Of a stretch of DNA of 64,000 nt, positions 1-7,609 are shown piece by piece. The DNA lies in contig NZ_CP159534.1 of the NCBI RefSeq assembly GCF_040529335.1, forward strand, positions 4,836,001-4,900,000, in the 5' to 3' direction. The notes under the pieces were generated by a model that saw only the letters and a list, made by a program, of their open reading frames with translations, had not been told where the DNA came from and searched no databases. How positions within the stretch are numbered: position 1 is the first letter of the stretch; the number at the start of each line of letters is the position of its first letter. Source of the stretch: Streptomyces sp. HUAS MG91 (GTDB lineage Bacteria > Actinomycetota > Actinomycetes > Streptomycetales > Streptomycetaceae). The position numbers and the translations under genes are program-made.

Positions 1-392
1 ATCCGGCCGATGGCGTGCCGGGCCGCCTCCACCGACACCACGAACAGGATCGGGATGACCGCGTGCATGCCGACGCCCAGCGGATCGGGCCAGGCCGCCG
101 CGCCGTTGAACGCGATCGTCGCCGCCGTCAGCAGCCACGCCGTCTGCCGCAGGAGCGGGAAGGGGATACGGATCCAGGTCAGGAGCAGGTCCAGCGCGAG
201 CAGCACACAGATGCCCGCGTCGATGCCGATCGGGAAGACGTAGGAGAAGTTCCCGAAGCCCTTCTCGATCGCCAGCTCGCGCACGGCCGCGTAGGAACCG
301 GCGAAACCGATGCCCGCGATGACCATCGCCCCGGCGATGACCACGCCCGCGAGTATCCGGTGCGTCCGTGTCAGCTTCAGTGGCCCGGCCAC
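1..392 (-). CDS. DUF2637 membrane protein, N-terminal part (cut by window edge)
   Basis: The reading frame is open from a GTG at 392, preceded by GGGAGGGG, to the left edge of the window, so only about 130 N-terminal residues are visible. The translation has four hydrophobic segments (roughly residues 9-30, 45-66, 76-94 and 98-118). It includes the stretches GFGNFSYVFPIGIDAG and WPDPLGVGMHAVIP, which I recognise from actinobacterial DUF2637 proteins. That family includes Spd-type plasmid-spread membrane proteins, but chromosomal members have no known role. Downstream residues, often a cytosolic region in this family, lie outside the window. The family call is from recall of its characteristic motifs. 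Confidence 0.8.
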   Translation of the reverse strand, partial: MAGPLKLTRTHRILAGVVIAGAMVIAGIGFAGSYAAVRELAIEKGFGNFSYVFPIGIDAGICVLLALDLLLTWIRIPFPLLRQTAWLLTAATIAFNGAAAWPDPLGVGMHAVIPILFVVSVEAARHAIGR

Positions 393-470
393 TTCGGTTC
401 CCCTCCCAGTTCGGCATGTTGCGCCCACAGACTGGCACATGTGTGCGGTGCGCTGTGGGCCGGTACGCCG

Positions 471-501
471 GGAGCCCGGCTCCCAAAAGGGGCCGGGCTC
501 C
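471..501 (-). terminator. Stem-loop after the DUF3558 lipoprotein gene
   Basis: Perfect 10-bp arms GGAGCCCGGC (471-480) and GCCGGGCTCC (492-501) enclose an 11-base loop. The stem lies 34 bases past the stop of the leftward lipoprotein gene and before the next leftward gene, where a terminator would be expected. There is no long U tract, as is common in Streptomyces. Confidence 0.6.
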
Positions 502-534
502 TCAAACCGCAGGCAAATGCCGGGTGGCCGGCGG

Positions 535-1452
535 CTACTTGTCCTTGCCGGAGGCCGACGGCGAGGCCGACTCGGACGGCGACTTCGACGACTTCGAGGA
601 GTCGGAGCCGGACTTGTCACCGGACTTCTCACCCGACTTGTCGTCGGACTTCTGCGACGGCGACTTCGACGCGTCGGCCGACTTCGACGCGGACGCCGAC
701 GGGGAGGCGCTCTTGCCCGACACGGTGTCCTTCACCGAGGCCACCACCTCGCGGGCCGCCTTCTCGGCGTCCTTCGACAGCTCGTCCGCGTCCGGCGTCT
801 TCTCGCCCGCGAGCCCCGAACCGTTGTAGTTCACCGTGACGACCACGTTGTCGATGCGCGAGACGACCGTCTGCTGCTTCGAGGTGACGTCCTTCTTCTT
901 CGCCTTGTACGTGCTGTCGGAGCGCACCAGCGTCGCCTCGTCGCCCGTCCCGGCGACCTCGGACGTCTTCATCTTCTTCGCGCTCTCGTCCGACTGCGCG
1001 TCCTTGACCTGCTTCGCGTAGTACGCGGACGCCAGGTCGTCGCCGCTGCCCCGGTTCACGTCCGAGTCGAAGCGGAGCATGGACACGTTCAGCCAGCGGT
1101 ACTGGGAGCCCTTCACGCCGTTGCTGTCCAGGCTCGCCCAGGAGCAGCTGGCCCGCGTCGACTCGTCGTCCGACGCCCCGGACTTGCTCTTGCCCTTCGG
1201 CGCGAGGTCGTCCAGCGTCTTCTTCGACAGGGTGTCGCACGCCTTCGGCAGCGACTTGTACGTCGCGGCCCGGACCTTCTTCGCCGCCTCCCCCGCGGTG
1301 GACGCGGACGCCTTCGCCCCCGAGGACGCCGTGTCCTTGGCGCTCGCGTCGTCGGAACCCGAGTCGGACGAGCAGCCGGCGACGACGAGGACCACCGGCA
1401 CGGCGGCGGCGCAGGCGAGTATGCGGGTGAGTCGCTTGGTCGGACGGTGCAT
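535..1452 (-). CDS. DUF3558-type lipoprotein
   Basis: The product is 305 residues from an ATG at 1452. A longer frame exists upstream, but this start places the basic N-terminus (MHRPTKRLTR) directly before a hydrophobic segment and a lipobox ending VVAGC, with the lipidated Cys at residue 27. A short Ser/Asp/Lys/Ala linker leads to the conserved domain, which begins PKACDTLSKKTLDDL and carries a second Cys in SCSW, as DUF3558 proteins do. The last 70 or so residues are a disordered Ser/Lys/Asp/Pro tail rich in SGDKSG-like repeats. It is expected to be anchored outside the membrane. The function is unknown. It lies in tandem with a second member of the family, which suggests duplication. Confidence 0.85.
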   Translation of the reverse strand: MHRPTKRLTRILACAAAVPVVLVVAGCSSDSGSDDASAKDTASSGAKASASTAGEAAKKVRAATYKSLPKACDTLSKKTLDDLAPKGKSKSGASDDESTRASCSWASLDSNGVKGSQYRWLNVSMLRFDSDVNRGSGDDLASAYYAKQVKDAQSDESAKKMKTSEVAGTGDEATLVRSDSTYKAKKKDVTSKQQTVVSRIDNVVVTVNYNGSGLAGEKTPDADELSKDAEKAAREVVASVKDTVSGKSASPSASASKSADASKSPSQKSDDKSGEKSGDKSGSDSSKSSKSPSESASPSASGKDK

Positions 1453-1613
1453 GGTTCCTTCACTGGGACGCGGACAGAGGCACGGACCGGACACGCGACC
1501 ACCGGCCAACCTTCAACCGGTCTTCACGAACCCGGGTCCGATGGGCCACCGTACGCGCTGTCCGACCCGCACGCCTCGCCTTCCCCGGACCCGCCCCGGC
1601 AGTCCCGGCGGCC

Positions 1614-2513
1614 CTACTCGCCGAACTTTCCGACCAGCTTCCGCGCCAGTTCCTGCGTCCTGTCCTGCATTTCCTTGCTGTCCGGCGCGTCGCCGGCGGC
1701 CGTCGGCTGGGCCTCGTACGCGATGGTCACCACGACGTTCGACGTGCGGAACACCACAGTCACGGTCCGGGTCGGCGACGCCGTCGACCCCGCCTGTACG
1801 TCGTTGAGGAACGCCTGGTCACCGAGGCCTTCGAGCAGGCGCGGCTGGAGATCGGTCGGCGACGCGGAATCGGACGCGGAGCCCGAACCGGCCGATTTCG
1901 GCGAACCGGACTCCTCGGATGGATCGGACGACTTGCCGGCGGACTTCCCGGACGACTTGCCGGACAGCCCCGACTTCGACGACGCGGAGGCCGAGGGGGG
2001 CGGCGGCGAGGAATCTGCGCCGCCGGGCTCCACCGTGCCCGTCACCGTGCCCGGGTCCGGCAGATCCGCCTTCTCGGCCTCCGTGGCGAAGACCTGCTCC
2101 GCCGACGAGTCGTCGCTCACCCCGGCGTCGTACGACACCACCCGCTCGAAATCCAGCGTCAGCCGGTGCGAACCGCCCGCCGCCGAGTCGTCCTTCCAGC
2201 GGCACCCGACCCGGCGCCCGGTGTCGAACGTGGTCGTCGCCACGCCCTCGTACGCCCTGTCCCGCTGGTCCTCGTCCGTGATCTTCGCGATCCCCGGCAG
2301 CATCGTGTCCAGCATGCTCTGCTCGGGCTGGCCGCACGGCTCCGGCAGGGTGCGGTACTTGCCCGGCTTCGCGACGGAGGCCGAGGTGCTGACGTCGTCC
2401 GGCTTGGAGTCGTCGGTGCCGCCGCCGTCGTCGGCGCCTGCGCTGCACCCGGCGAGCAGCGCTGTCAGAAGGACGGCGACACCCGGCACGTACGCGTACG
2501 ACTTCCGCTGCAC
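1614..2513 (-). CDS. DUF3558-type lipoprotein (second copy)
   Basis: The product is 299 residues from a GTG at 2513, with AAGGAG seven bases upstream. A signal peptide with the lipobox LLAGC puts the lipidated Cys at residue 23. The domain motif LPEPCGQPEQSMLDTMLPG and a later GCRWKD match the Cys-containing core of DUF3558. A low-complexity Ser/Gly/Lys/Pro insert of about 60 residues interrupts the domain, whereas the neighbouring paralogue carries its low-complexity segment at the C-terminus. Both genes point left and are separated by about 160 bases, so they may be co-transcribed. No biochemical role is known for the family. Confidence 0.85.
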   Translation of the reverse strand: MQRKSYAYVPGVAVLLTALLAGCSAGADDGGGTDDSKPDDVSTSASVAKPGKYRTLPEPCGQPEQSMLDTMLPGIAKITDEDQRDRAYEGVATTTFDTGRRVGCRWKDDSAAGGSHRLTLDFERVVSYDAGVSDDSSAEQVFATEAEKADLPDPGTVTGTVEPGGADSSPPPPSASASSKSGLSGKSSGKSAGKSSDPSEESGSPKSAGSGSASDSASPTDLQPRLLEGLGDQAFLNDVQAGSTASPTRTVTVVFRTSNVVVTIAYEAQPTAAGDAPDSKEMQDRTQELARKLVGKFGE

Positions 2514-2704
2514 CCTGGGGCTCCTTACTGGGCTGATGCCGGGTTATTCGATTGCCGCGGCGGGGCGGCCGATGGTGCCATGTCTATCGCACGCATCGCC
2601 GTGGACGCCGGTCCAGCATCCTTTTTGTTGACCTTGGCTCCGGTATTTGCGTTTCCCTACTTCTGTTCACTTAGGCCCAACTGTCGCGTACAACGGGGGA
2701 TTTC

Positions 2705-3898
2705 ATGTCATACGTAGAGGTACCTGGAGCAAAGGTCCCCATCCGCATGTGGGCCGATCCGGCCACGGTCGAGGACGCCGCGATGCAGCAGCTCCGCAAC
2801 GTGGCGACCCTCCCCTGGATCAAGGGCCTCGCCGTCATGCCCGACGTGCACTACGGCAAGGGCGCGACGGTCGGTTCCGTCATCGCGATGCGGGGAGCGG
2901 TGTGCCCGGCGGCGGTGGGGGTGGACATCGGGTGCGGGATGAGCGCGGTGAAGACATCGCTGACCGCCAACGATCTGCCGGGTGACCTGTCCCGCCTGCG
3001 CTCGAAGATCGAGCAGGCGATCCCGGTGGGCCGCGGCATGCACGACGACCCGGTCGACCCGAGCCGGATGCACGGGTTCGCGACGGCGGGGTGGGACGAC
3101 TTCTGGGGGCGGTTCGAGGGGGTCGCCGACTCGGTGAAGTTCCGGGAGGGGCGGGCCGTCAAGCAGATGGGAACGCTGGGCGCCGGCAACCACTTCGTAG
3201 AGTTTTGTGTCGATACGTCCGATTCGGTGTGGCTCATGCTGCACTCCGGTTCCCGCAACATCGGCAAGGAACTGGCGGACCATCACATCGGTGTGGCCCA
3301 GGGCCTCCCGCACAACCAGAACCTGGTCGACCGCGACCTGGCCGTGTTCATCTCGGAGACCCCGCAGATGGCGGCGTACCGCAACGACCTGTTCTGGGCG
3401 CAGGAGTACGCCAAGTACAACCGCTCGATCATGATGGCGCTCTTCAAGGACGTGATCCGCAAGGAGTTCAGGAAGGCCAAGCCGGTCTTCGAGCCGGAGA
3501 TCAGCGCTCACCACAACTACGTGAGTGAGGAGCGCTACGACGGTATGGACCTGCTCGTCACCCGCAAGGGCGCGATCCGCGCGGGCTCCGGCGAGTACGG
3601 CATCATCCCGGGCTCCATGGGCACGGGCTCGTACATCGTGAAGGGCCTCGGCAACACGGCCTCCTTCAACTCCGCGTCGCACGGCGCGGGCCGGAGGATG
3701 AGCCGGAGCGCCGCGAAGAGACGTTTCTCGACGCGGGACCTGGAGGAGCAGACGCGGGGCGTGGAGTGCCGCAAGGACTCCGGTGTCGTGGATGAGATCC
3801 CCGGTGCGTACAAGCCGATCGAGCAGGTCATCGACCAGCAGCGGGATCTGGTCGAGGTCGTCGCGAAGCTGAAGCAGGTCATCTGCGTCAAGGGCTGA
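2705..3898 (+). CDS. rtcB: RtcB family RNA-splicing ligase
   Basis: The product is 397 residues, close to E. coli RtcB. This family joins RNA 2',3'-cyclic phosphate or 3'-phosphate ends to 5'-OH ends, using GTP and Mn(II). The metal and catalytic landmarks are all present: MPDVHYGKG (D47, H49), VGVDIGCGM (D74, C77), GAGNHFVEF (H163), LHSGSRNIG (H180), SAHHNYV (H269/H270) and SHGAGRRMSR, whose H326 aligns with the histidine that becomes guanylylated. The ATG is preceded by GGGGGAT. No archease, RtcA cyclase or RtcR is visible nearby, so it appears monocistronic. It is followed by a strong hairpin. Its substrate in Streptomyces cannot be told from sequence; RNA repair of damaged tRNA or rRNA is plausible. 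Confidence 0.93.
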   Translation: MSYVEVPGAKVPIRMWADPATVEDAAMQQLRNVATLPWIKGLAVMPDVHYGKGATVGSVIAMRGAVCPAAVGVDIGCGMSAVKTSLTANDLPGDLSRLRSKIEQAIPVGRGMHDDPVDPSRMHGFATAGWDDFWGRFEGVADSVKFREGRAVKQMGTLGAGNHFVEFCVDTSDSVWLMLHSGSRNIGKELADHHIGVAQGLPHNQNLVDRDLAVFISETPQMAAYRNDLFWAQEYAKYNRSIMMALFKDVIRKEFRKAKPVFEPEISAHHNYVSEERYDGMDLLVTRKGAIRAGSGEYGIIPGSMGTGSYIVKGLGNTASFNSASHGAGRRMSRSAAKRRFSTRDLEEQTRGVECRKDSGVVDEIPGAYKPIEQVIDQQRDLVEVVAKLKQVICVKG

Positions 3899-3907
3899 CC
3901 TGGCTGA

Positions 3908-3937
3908 AGGGCCCGGGCGGCAGCCGGTCCGGGCCCT
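3908..3937 (+). terminator. Hairpin after rtcB
   Basis: The arms AGGGCCCGG (3908-3916) and CCGGGCCCT (3929-3937) pair perfectly around a 12-base loop, 10 bases after the rtcB stop. It ends the rightward transcript. Confidence 0.7.
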
Positions 3938-4088
3938 CGATTCGCTGCTCCGGCATCGGTTCCTTTCCGCTGCGGAGCCGCCCCTGGCGCAGATTGCAGC
4001 TCTGGTGGGTGCGGCCCGGCTCTTCGGCGGCGGCTTCCGCCAGGGTGATCGATCCGATTCACCCTTGTGCGTGGCCGGGGCCATGGCG

Positions 4089-4979
4089 TCAGGGCACCAG
4101 CACCAGCCGCCCCCGCACCCCGCCCTCCGCCAGGCGGGCGTGGGCCTTCGCCGCGTCCGTGAGGGGGAAGGTCTCGGCGACCCGGGCGGTCAGGACGCCC
4201 TCGTCGGTCAGGCGGGCGAGTTCCGCGAGTCGGGTGCCGTCCGCCGTCACCTCCACCGAAGATGTGCGCACCCCGCGCTCCGGTGCCGGTTCCGCGCCGG
4301 GGATGACGCCGACGTACGCGCCGCCGTCCCGGACCCAGCCGAGCGCCTCGGCGCCGATGAACGCCGCGTCGAGGACTCCGTCCGCAGGGGCGGGCGTCGT
4401 ACCGCGTGCCGCGAAGGCCGTCGCGCCGAAGGAGCGGGTCAGCTCCTCGTCGGCCTCGGCCGCGTACGCCGTGACCTCGATGCCGCGGTGGGCGGCGAGC
4501 TGGATCGCGTAGCCGCCGACGGCGCCGGCCGCACCGGTGATCAGCAGCGACTGGCCCGGTTCCAGGGCGAGCCGGTCGAGGGTCTGCGCGGCCGTGAGGG
4601 CGTTGAGGGGGATGCTCGCCGCGTGGACCGCGTCCACGGAGGTCGGGGCGGCGGCAACCGCGGATGCGTCGACGACGACGTACTCGGCGTGGGTGCCGAG
4701 CTGCTTGATGGGGCCGTGGTGCACGGCGATGACCTTGTCGCCCACCTGCCACTCGGGGGAGTCGCCCACCGCGTCGACGGTTCCGGCGACGTCCCAGCCG
4801 AGGCCGATCCGCTGCCCGGCGCCGCCGAAGGCTCCGGAGCGCACGCCCGCGTCGACCGGGTTGAGGGCGGCGCCGGCGACCTTGATCCTGATCTGGCCCG
4901 CGCCCGGTTCGGGTCGCTCGACGTCCACGATCTCGACCGCTTCCGGTCCGCCGAACTCCGTGACGACTGCTGCTCGCAT
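4089..4979 (-). CDS. NADP-dependent zinc-free MDR oxidoreductase (quinone reductase-like)
   Basis: The product is 296 residues from an ATG at 4979 with AGGAG correctly spaced. The N-terminal GroES-like domain begins MRAAVVTEFGGPEAVEIVDV and includes AGAALNPVDAGVRSG. The Rossmann domain has LITGAAGAVGGYAIQLA (about residues 140-156). The cysteines and histidines of zinc-dependent alcohol dehydrogenases are absent, which places it with the quinone oxidoreductase branch of the MDR superfamily. It is divergently arranged with an HxlR-type regulator across a 149-base region containing a palindrome. That is a frequent pairing in which the regulator senses quinones, aldehydes or redox stress. The physiological substrate is not known. 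Confidence 0.85.
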   Translation of the reverse strand: MRAAVVTEFGGPEAVEIVDVERPEPGAGQIRIKVAGAALNPVDAGVRSGAFGGAGQRIGLGWDVAGTVDAVGDSPEWQVGDKVIAVHHGPIKQLGTHAEYVVVDASAVAAAPTSVDAVHAASIPLNALTAAQTLDRLALEPGQSLLITGAAGAVGGYAIQLAAHRGIEVTAYAAEADEELTRSFGATAFAARGTTPAPADGVLDAAFIGAEALGWVRDGGAYVGVIPGAEPAPERGVRTSSVEVTADGTRLAELARLTDEGVLTARVAETFPLTDAAKAHARLAEGGVRGRLVLVP

Positions 4980-5072
4980 GACAACTCCTGTTTTTGTTGG
5001 GCCAGTTGGTGCGGTTCTTGCGCTTCCCTTTCCGCAGTGACGACTCTATGGAGTGCTACTCTCTTTTGGTAA

Positions 5073-5094
5073 GTACGTACCTGGAGGTGCGTAC
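5073..5094. promoter_or_regulatory. Palindrome between oxidoreductase and HxlR genes (candidate HxlR operator)
   Basis: The arms GTACGTACC (5073-5081) and GGTGCGTAC (5086-5094) match at 8 of 9 positions around a TGGA centre. The site is in the 149-base divergent region, 35 bases before the HxlR start codon. HxlR/MarR-type dimers bind inverted repeats of this size. Confidence 0.5.
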
Positions 5095-5128
5095 GGCACC
5101 GTGAAGTGCGCGGGAGGTCCGGGGAGCC

Positions 5129-5536
5129 ATGGCGACGAGGACGGCGGCGCAGCGCCGCGAGCAGGCGCGGTTCGCGTACGACGCGTTCCTGCGGGAGTGC
5201 CCGACCAATCAGCTGCTCGCGCGGCTGAGCGACAAGTGGGTGAGCCTGGTCGTGGCGGCACTCGCCGGGCACGACGGGCCGATGCGGTACTCGGATCTCG
5301 GCCGGAAGGTCGCGGGCGTCAGCCAGAAGATGCTCACGCAGACGCTGCGCGGCCTGGAGCGGGACGGGCTCGTGGCGCGGACGGTGACGCCGTCCGTGCC
5401 GGTGCGGGTCGACTACGAACTGACCGTGCTGGGCCGCAGCCTGAGCGGTCTGCTCGTCGCGGTGAAGGACTGGGCGGAGACGCACATGGACGAGGTGGCC
5501 GTGGCGCGGGAGAGCTACGACTCCCACGCCCAGTAG
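5129..5536 (+). CDS. HxlR family transcriptional regulator
   Basis: The product is 135 residues. The winged-helix HxlR signature is clear: a conserved Cys near the N-terminus (LRECPTNQLLARLSDKW), then YSDLGRKVAGVSQKMLTQTLRGLERDGLV as recognition helix and wing, then VRVDYELTVLGRSL. The single N-terminal Cys (about residue 30) is at the position used as a redox sensor in several HxlR/YodB/HypR proteins. The start ATG has GGGGAG six bases upstream. It probably represses the divergent quinone-oxidoreductase-like gene and itself through the palindrome at 5073-5094. Confidence 0.9.
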   Translation: MATRTAAQRREQARFAYDAFLRECPTNQLLARLSDKWVSLVVAALAGHDGPMRYSDLGRKVAGVSQKMLTQTLRGLERDGLVARTVTPSVPVRVDYELTVLGRSLSGLLVAVKDWAETHMDEVAVARESYDSHAQ

Positions 5537-5549
5537 CTGTCCGGGGTTG

Positions 5550-6002
5550 TCAGAAGTAGTACGTGTCCCCTGTGTCCAGGACCAGCACCTGGTGCCGGTT
5601 GTTGTCCGGGTTGTGGTCGACCGGGCCGCCGGTCCAGACGGTGTCGAGGCGGACGGTCACCTCGGTGGGGCGTGCGGCGAGGCGGACGTCGACGGTGAGC
5701 GGGGTGCCGAGGGCCGCCGCGGGAAGGGCGCCGGTGCGGCAGTCGACGGTGCGCGGGCCCGTGCGCAGGCAGGCGTCGGGCAGGCCGGGCTGGGCGTCGG
5801 TGAGCGGGGCGGACAGGGCGAGCCGGAGAGTGGTGTCGGGGACGTCGGTGGGGCCGTGGTTCTCGGGGGTGAGAGCGACGGTGACCCGGTCGCCGGCCAG
5901 CCGGACGCTGCCGTGGTGGGCGAGGTCGGCCTCGGCGGGGGCGGTGCCGCCCGGCGGCAGCAGGAGGACGAGGGCGGGGGCGAGAGCGAGGGCCGGGTGC
6001 AC
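5550..6002 (-). CDS. Small secreted protein of unknown function
   Basis: The product is 150 residues from a GTG at 6002, with a strong AGGAGGT upstream. The first 24 or so residues (HPALALAPALVLLLPPGGTAPAEA) look like a Sec signal peptide with an AXA-like cleavage site. The mature part is beta-rich. It has NHGPTDVPDTTLRLALSAP and two cysteines (LPDACLRTGPRTVDCRTG) that could form a disulphide, and resembles one CARDB/DUF11-like immunoglobulin fold of the kind found in cell-surface proteins. It ends with VLVLDTGDTYYF. It converges on the HxlR gene with only 13 bases between stops. I do not recognise a named family with confidence. Confidence 0.65.
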   Translation of the reverse strand: MHPALALAPALVLLLPPGGTAPAEADLAHHGSVRLAGDRVTVALTPENHGPTDVPDTTLRLALSAPLTDAQPGLPDACLRTGPRTVDCRTGALPAAALGTPLTVDVRLAARPTEVTVRLDTVWTGGPVDHNPDNNRHQVLVLDTGDTYYF

Positions 6003-6087
6003 GGCTGACCTCCTGGTGCGCTGGGTCGGTGGGCCGATCTATCCCACGTGCGCGGCGCCGTGACACGTGCGTGACACCCTGTGGCGC

Positions 6088-6423
6088 ATGACCGTCGCTC
6101 GTTCCGTGTTCCTGTTCGTCCTCGCCGCGCTGTTCGAGATCGGCGGCGCCTGGCTGGTGTGGCAGGGGGTGCGCGAGCACCGCGGGTGGGCGTGGATCGG
6201 CGCGGGGGTGATCGCGCTCGGGCTGTACGGGTTCGTGGCGACGCTCCAGCCGGACGGCGAGTTCGGGCGGATCCTGGCGGCGTACGGCGGGGTGTTCGTG
6301 GCCGGTTCGATCGCCTGGGGCGTGGTCGCGGACGGGTACCGGCCGACCCGCTGGGACGTGGCCGGCGCGCTGATCTGCCTGGTGGGGATGGCCGTGATCA
6401 TGTACGCCCCGCGGGGCGACTGA
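6088..6423 (+). CDS. YnfA/UPF0060 family small membrane protein
   Basis: The product is 111 residues from the ATG at 6088; an in-frame GTG at 6067 is possible but adds non-conserved residues. There are four transmembrane helices. The YnfA signatures are present: [43 protein letters not shown] and a C-terminal [20 protein letters not shown]. YnfA proteins resemble small multidrug resistance (SMR) exporters and keep an SMR-like membrane Glu, seen here in FEIGG. The transport substrate in Streptomyces is unknown. It stands alone, divergent from the small secreted protein gene and 51 bases before the SDR gene. Confidence 0.88.
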   Translation: MTVARSVFLFVLAALFEIGGAWLVWQGVREHRGWAWIGAGVIALGLYGFVATLQPDGEFGRILAAYGGVFVAGSIAWGVVADGYRPTRWDVAGALICLVGMAVIMYAPRGD

Positions 6424-6474
6424 CCGCCCGTCGTACGCTGGCACCAGCCGTCCGTCGAGCCCCGAGGAGCAGTC

Positions 6475-7242
6475 ATGGCCCCCGCCCCCGCATCCCGTAT
6501 CGCCGTCATCACGGGCGCGAGCAGCGGCATCGGTGCCGCGACGGCCCGGCAGCTGGCGGCGGCCGGATACCGGGTGGTGCTCACGGCACGCCGCAAGGAC
6601 CGCATCGAGGCGCTGGCGGAGGAGATCAACGCGGCCGGGCACCAGGCCGCCGCGTACGCCCTCGACGTGACGGACCGGGCGGCGGTGGACGAGTTCGCGA
6701 CGGCCTTCAAGACGATCGGCGTGCTGGTGAACAACGCCGGCGGGGCGCTGGGCGCCGACCCGGTGGCCTCCGGCGACCCCGAGCAGTGGCGCCGGATGTA
6801 CGAGACGAACGTGCTCGGCACGCTGAACGTGACGCAGGCCCTGCTGCCCGCCCTGACCGCGTCCGGCGACGGCACGGTCGTCGTCCTCTCCTCGACCGCC
6901 GGGTTCGCGACGTACGAGGGCGGCGGCGGTTACGTGGCCGCCAAGCACGCCGAGCACGTGCTCGCGGAGACGCTGCGCCTGGAGATCGTCGGCACTCCGG
7001 TGCGGGTCATCGAGGTGGCGCCCGGCATGGTGAAGACGGACGAGTTCGCGCTGACCCGGTTCGGCGGGGACGAGGAGAAGGCGGCGAAGGTGTACGCGGG
7101 GGTGGCCGAGCCGCTGACCGCGGACGATGTCGCCGACACGATCAGCTGGGCCGTGACGCGGCCGCCGCACGTGAACATCGACCTGCTCGTGGTCCGGCCG
7201 CGCGCCCAGGCGTCGAACACCAAGGTGCACCGTGAGCTCTGA
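6475..7242 (+). CDS. SDR family NAD(P)-dependent oxidoreductase
   Basis: The product is 255 residues, the normal length for a classical short-chain dehydrogenase. The cofactor loop TGASSGIGAATA follows an N-terminal strand, NNAGG precedes the catalytic region, the catalytic Ser is in VVLSSTAG, and the GYVAAKHAEH segment gives the Tyr-x3-Lys pair. EVAPGMVKTDEF is the usual post-catalytic loop. The overall pattern is that of YdfG-like 3-hydroxy acid or serine dehydrogenases. The ARRKD stretch after the second strand favours NADP(H). GGAG sits just upstream of the ATG. Its stop overlaps the start of a very small membrane-protein gene, so the two are translationally coupled. Confidence 0.9.
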   Translation: MAPAPASRIAVITGASSGIGAATARQLAAAGYRVVLTARRKDRIEALAEEINAAGHQAAAYALDVTDRAAVDEFATAFKTIGVLVNNAGGALGADPVASGDPEQWRRMYETNVLGTLNVTQALLPALTASGDGTVVVLSSTAGFATYEGGGGYVAAKHAEHVLAETLRLEIVGTPVRVIEVAPGMVKTDEFALTRFGGDEEKAAKVYAGVAEPLTADDVADTISWAVTRPPHVNIDLLVVRPRAQASNTKVHREL

Positions 7243-7405
7243 CGCGCCGGATCCGCTGGACGTCCTCCAGCGCGAGTTCGACCAGCGCCGGCTCGCCGAG
7301 GAGAAGAAGGGCGAGCGGTACATGTGGTGGTACCTGGGCTACTTCCTCTTCGGCATCCACATCGTGGCGTTCGTGATGATCTACGCGATCAGGCACGCGG
7401 GGTAG
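7232..7405 (+). CDS. Tiny single-span membrane protein coupled to the SDR
   Basis: The product is 57 residues from a GTG at 7232, overlapping the SDR stop by 11 bases in another frame. A charged N-terminus (about residues 9-29, with REFDQRRLAEEKKGER) precedes one hydrophobic segment, MWWYLGYFLFGIHIVAFVMI, and a short IRHAG tail. The layout resembles small streptomycete membrane proteins of the DUF6126 kind, but that assignment is tentative. Codon third positions are nearly all G or C, supporting real translation. It could tether or regulate the SDR at the membrane, which is inference from coupling only. Confidence 0.7.
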   Translation: MSSDAPDPLDVLQREFDQRRLAEEKKGERYMWWYLGYFLFGIHIVAFVMIYAIRHAG

Positions 7406-7436
7406 TGAGGCCGTAGATCGTCTGCGGCTCCGGTGG

Positions 7437-7590
7437 GGGCTGGTCGCGCAGTTCCCCGCGCCCCTGAGATGCGCACTTCGTGCGCCATCTCATCACCAGA
7501 GGCGCGGCGGAGCCGCAGACTCTGTCGGGGAGGCTGCGCGGAGCGCCTGCCTCAGGGGCGCGGGGAACTGCGCGGCCAGCCACGACGAGG
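7437..7590. repeat. Dispersed palindromic element, copy A
   Basis: The left arm (about 7438-7468) contains CGCAGTTCCCCGCGCCCCT and the right arm (about 7551-7584) is its reverse complement, ending in CCAGCCACGAC. Between them are smaller hairpins such as GCGCACTTCGTGCGC. It fills the convergent junction between the tiny membrane protein and the AraC gene, so it may end both transcripts. Related copies lie near 39.9, 43.8, 49.1-49.4 and 50.7 kb. Confidence 0.8.
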
Positions 7591-7609
7591 GCCGCAGGCG
7601 AAGGGCGGC

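Noticed and set aside
310..2631. Rightward frame of about 773 codons across the two lipoprotein genes
   Set aside because: The translation is low-complexity Arg/Pro-rich, without recognisable domains, and lies over two leftward lipoproteins with clear lipoboxes.
2514..2704. A TTGACC hexamer before rtcB as a -35 promoter element
   Set aside because: No acceptable -10 hexamer lies 16-19 bases downstream, so I did not call a promoter.
7437..7590. Possible CRISPR array or attachment site at the palindromic repeats
   Set aside because: There are no regularly spaced identical repeats, no cas genes, no integrase and no tRNA gene nearby. Inverted rather than direct arrangement fits a dispersed hairpin element.
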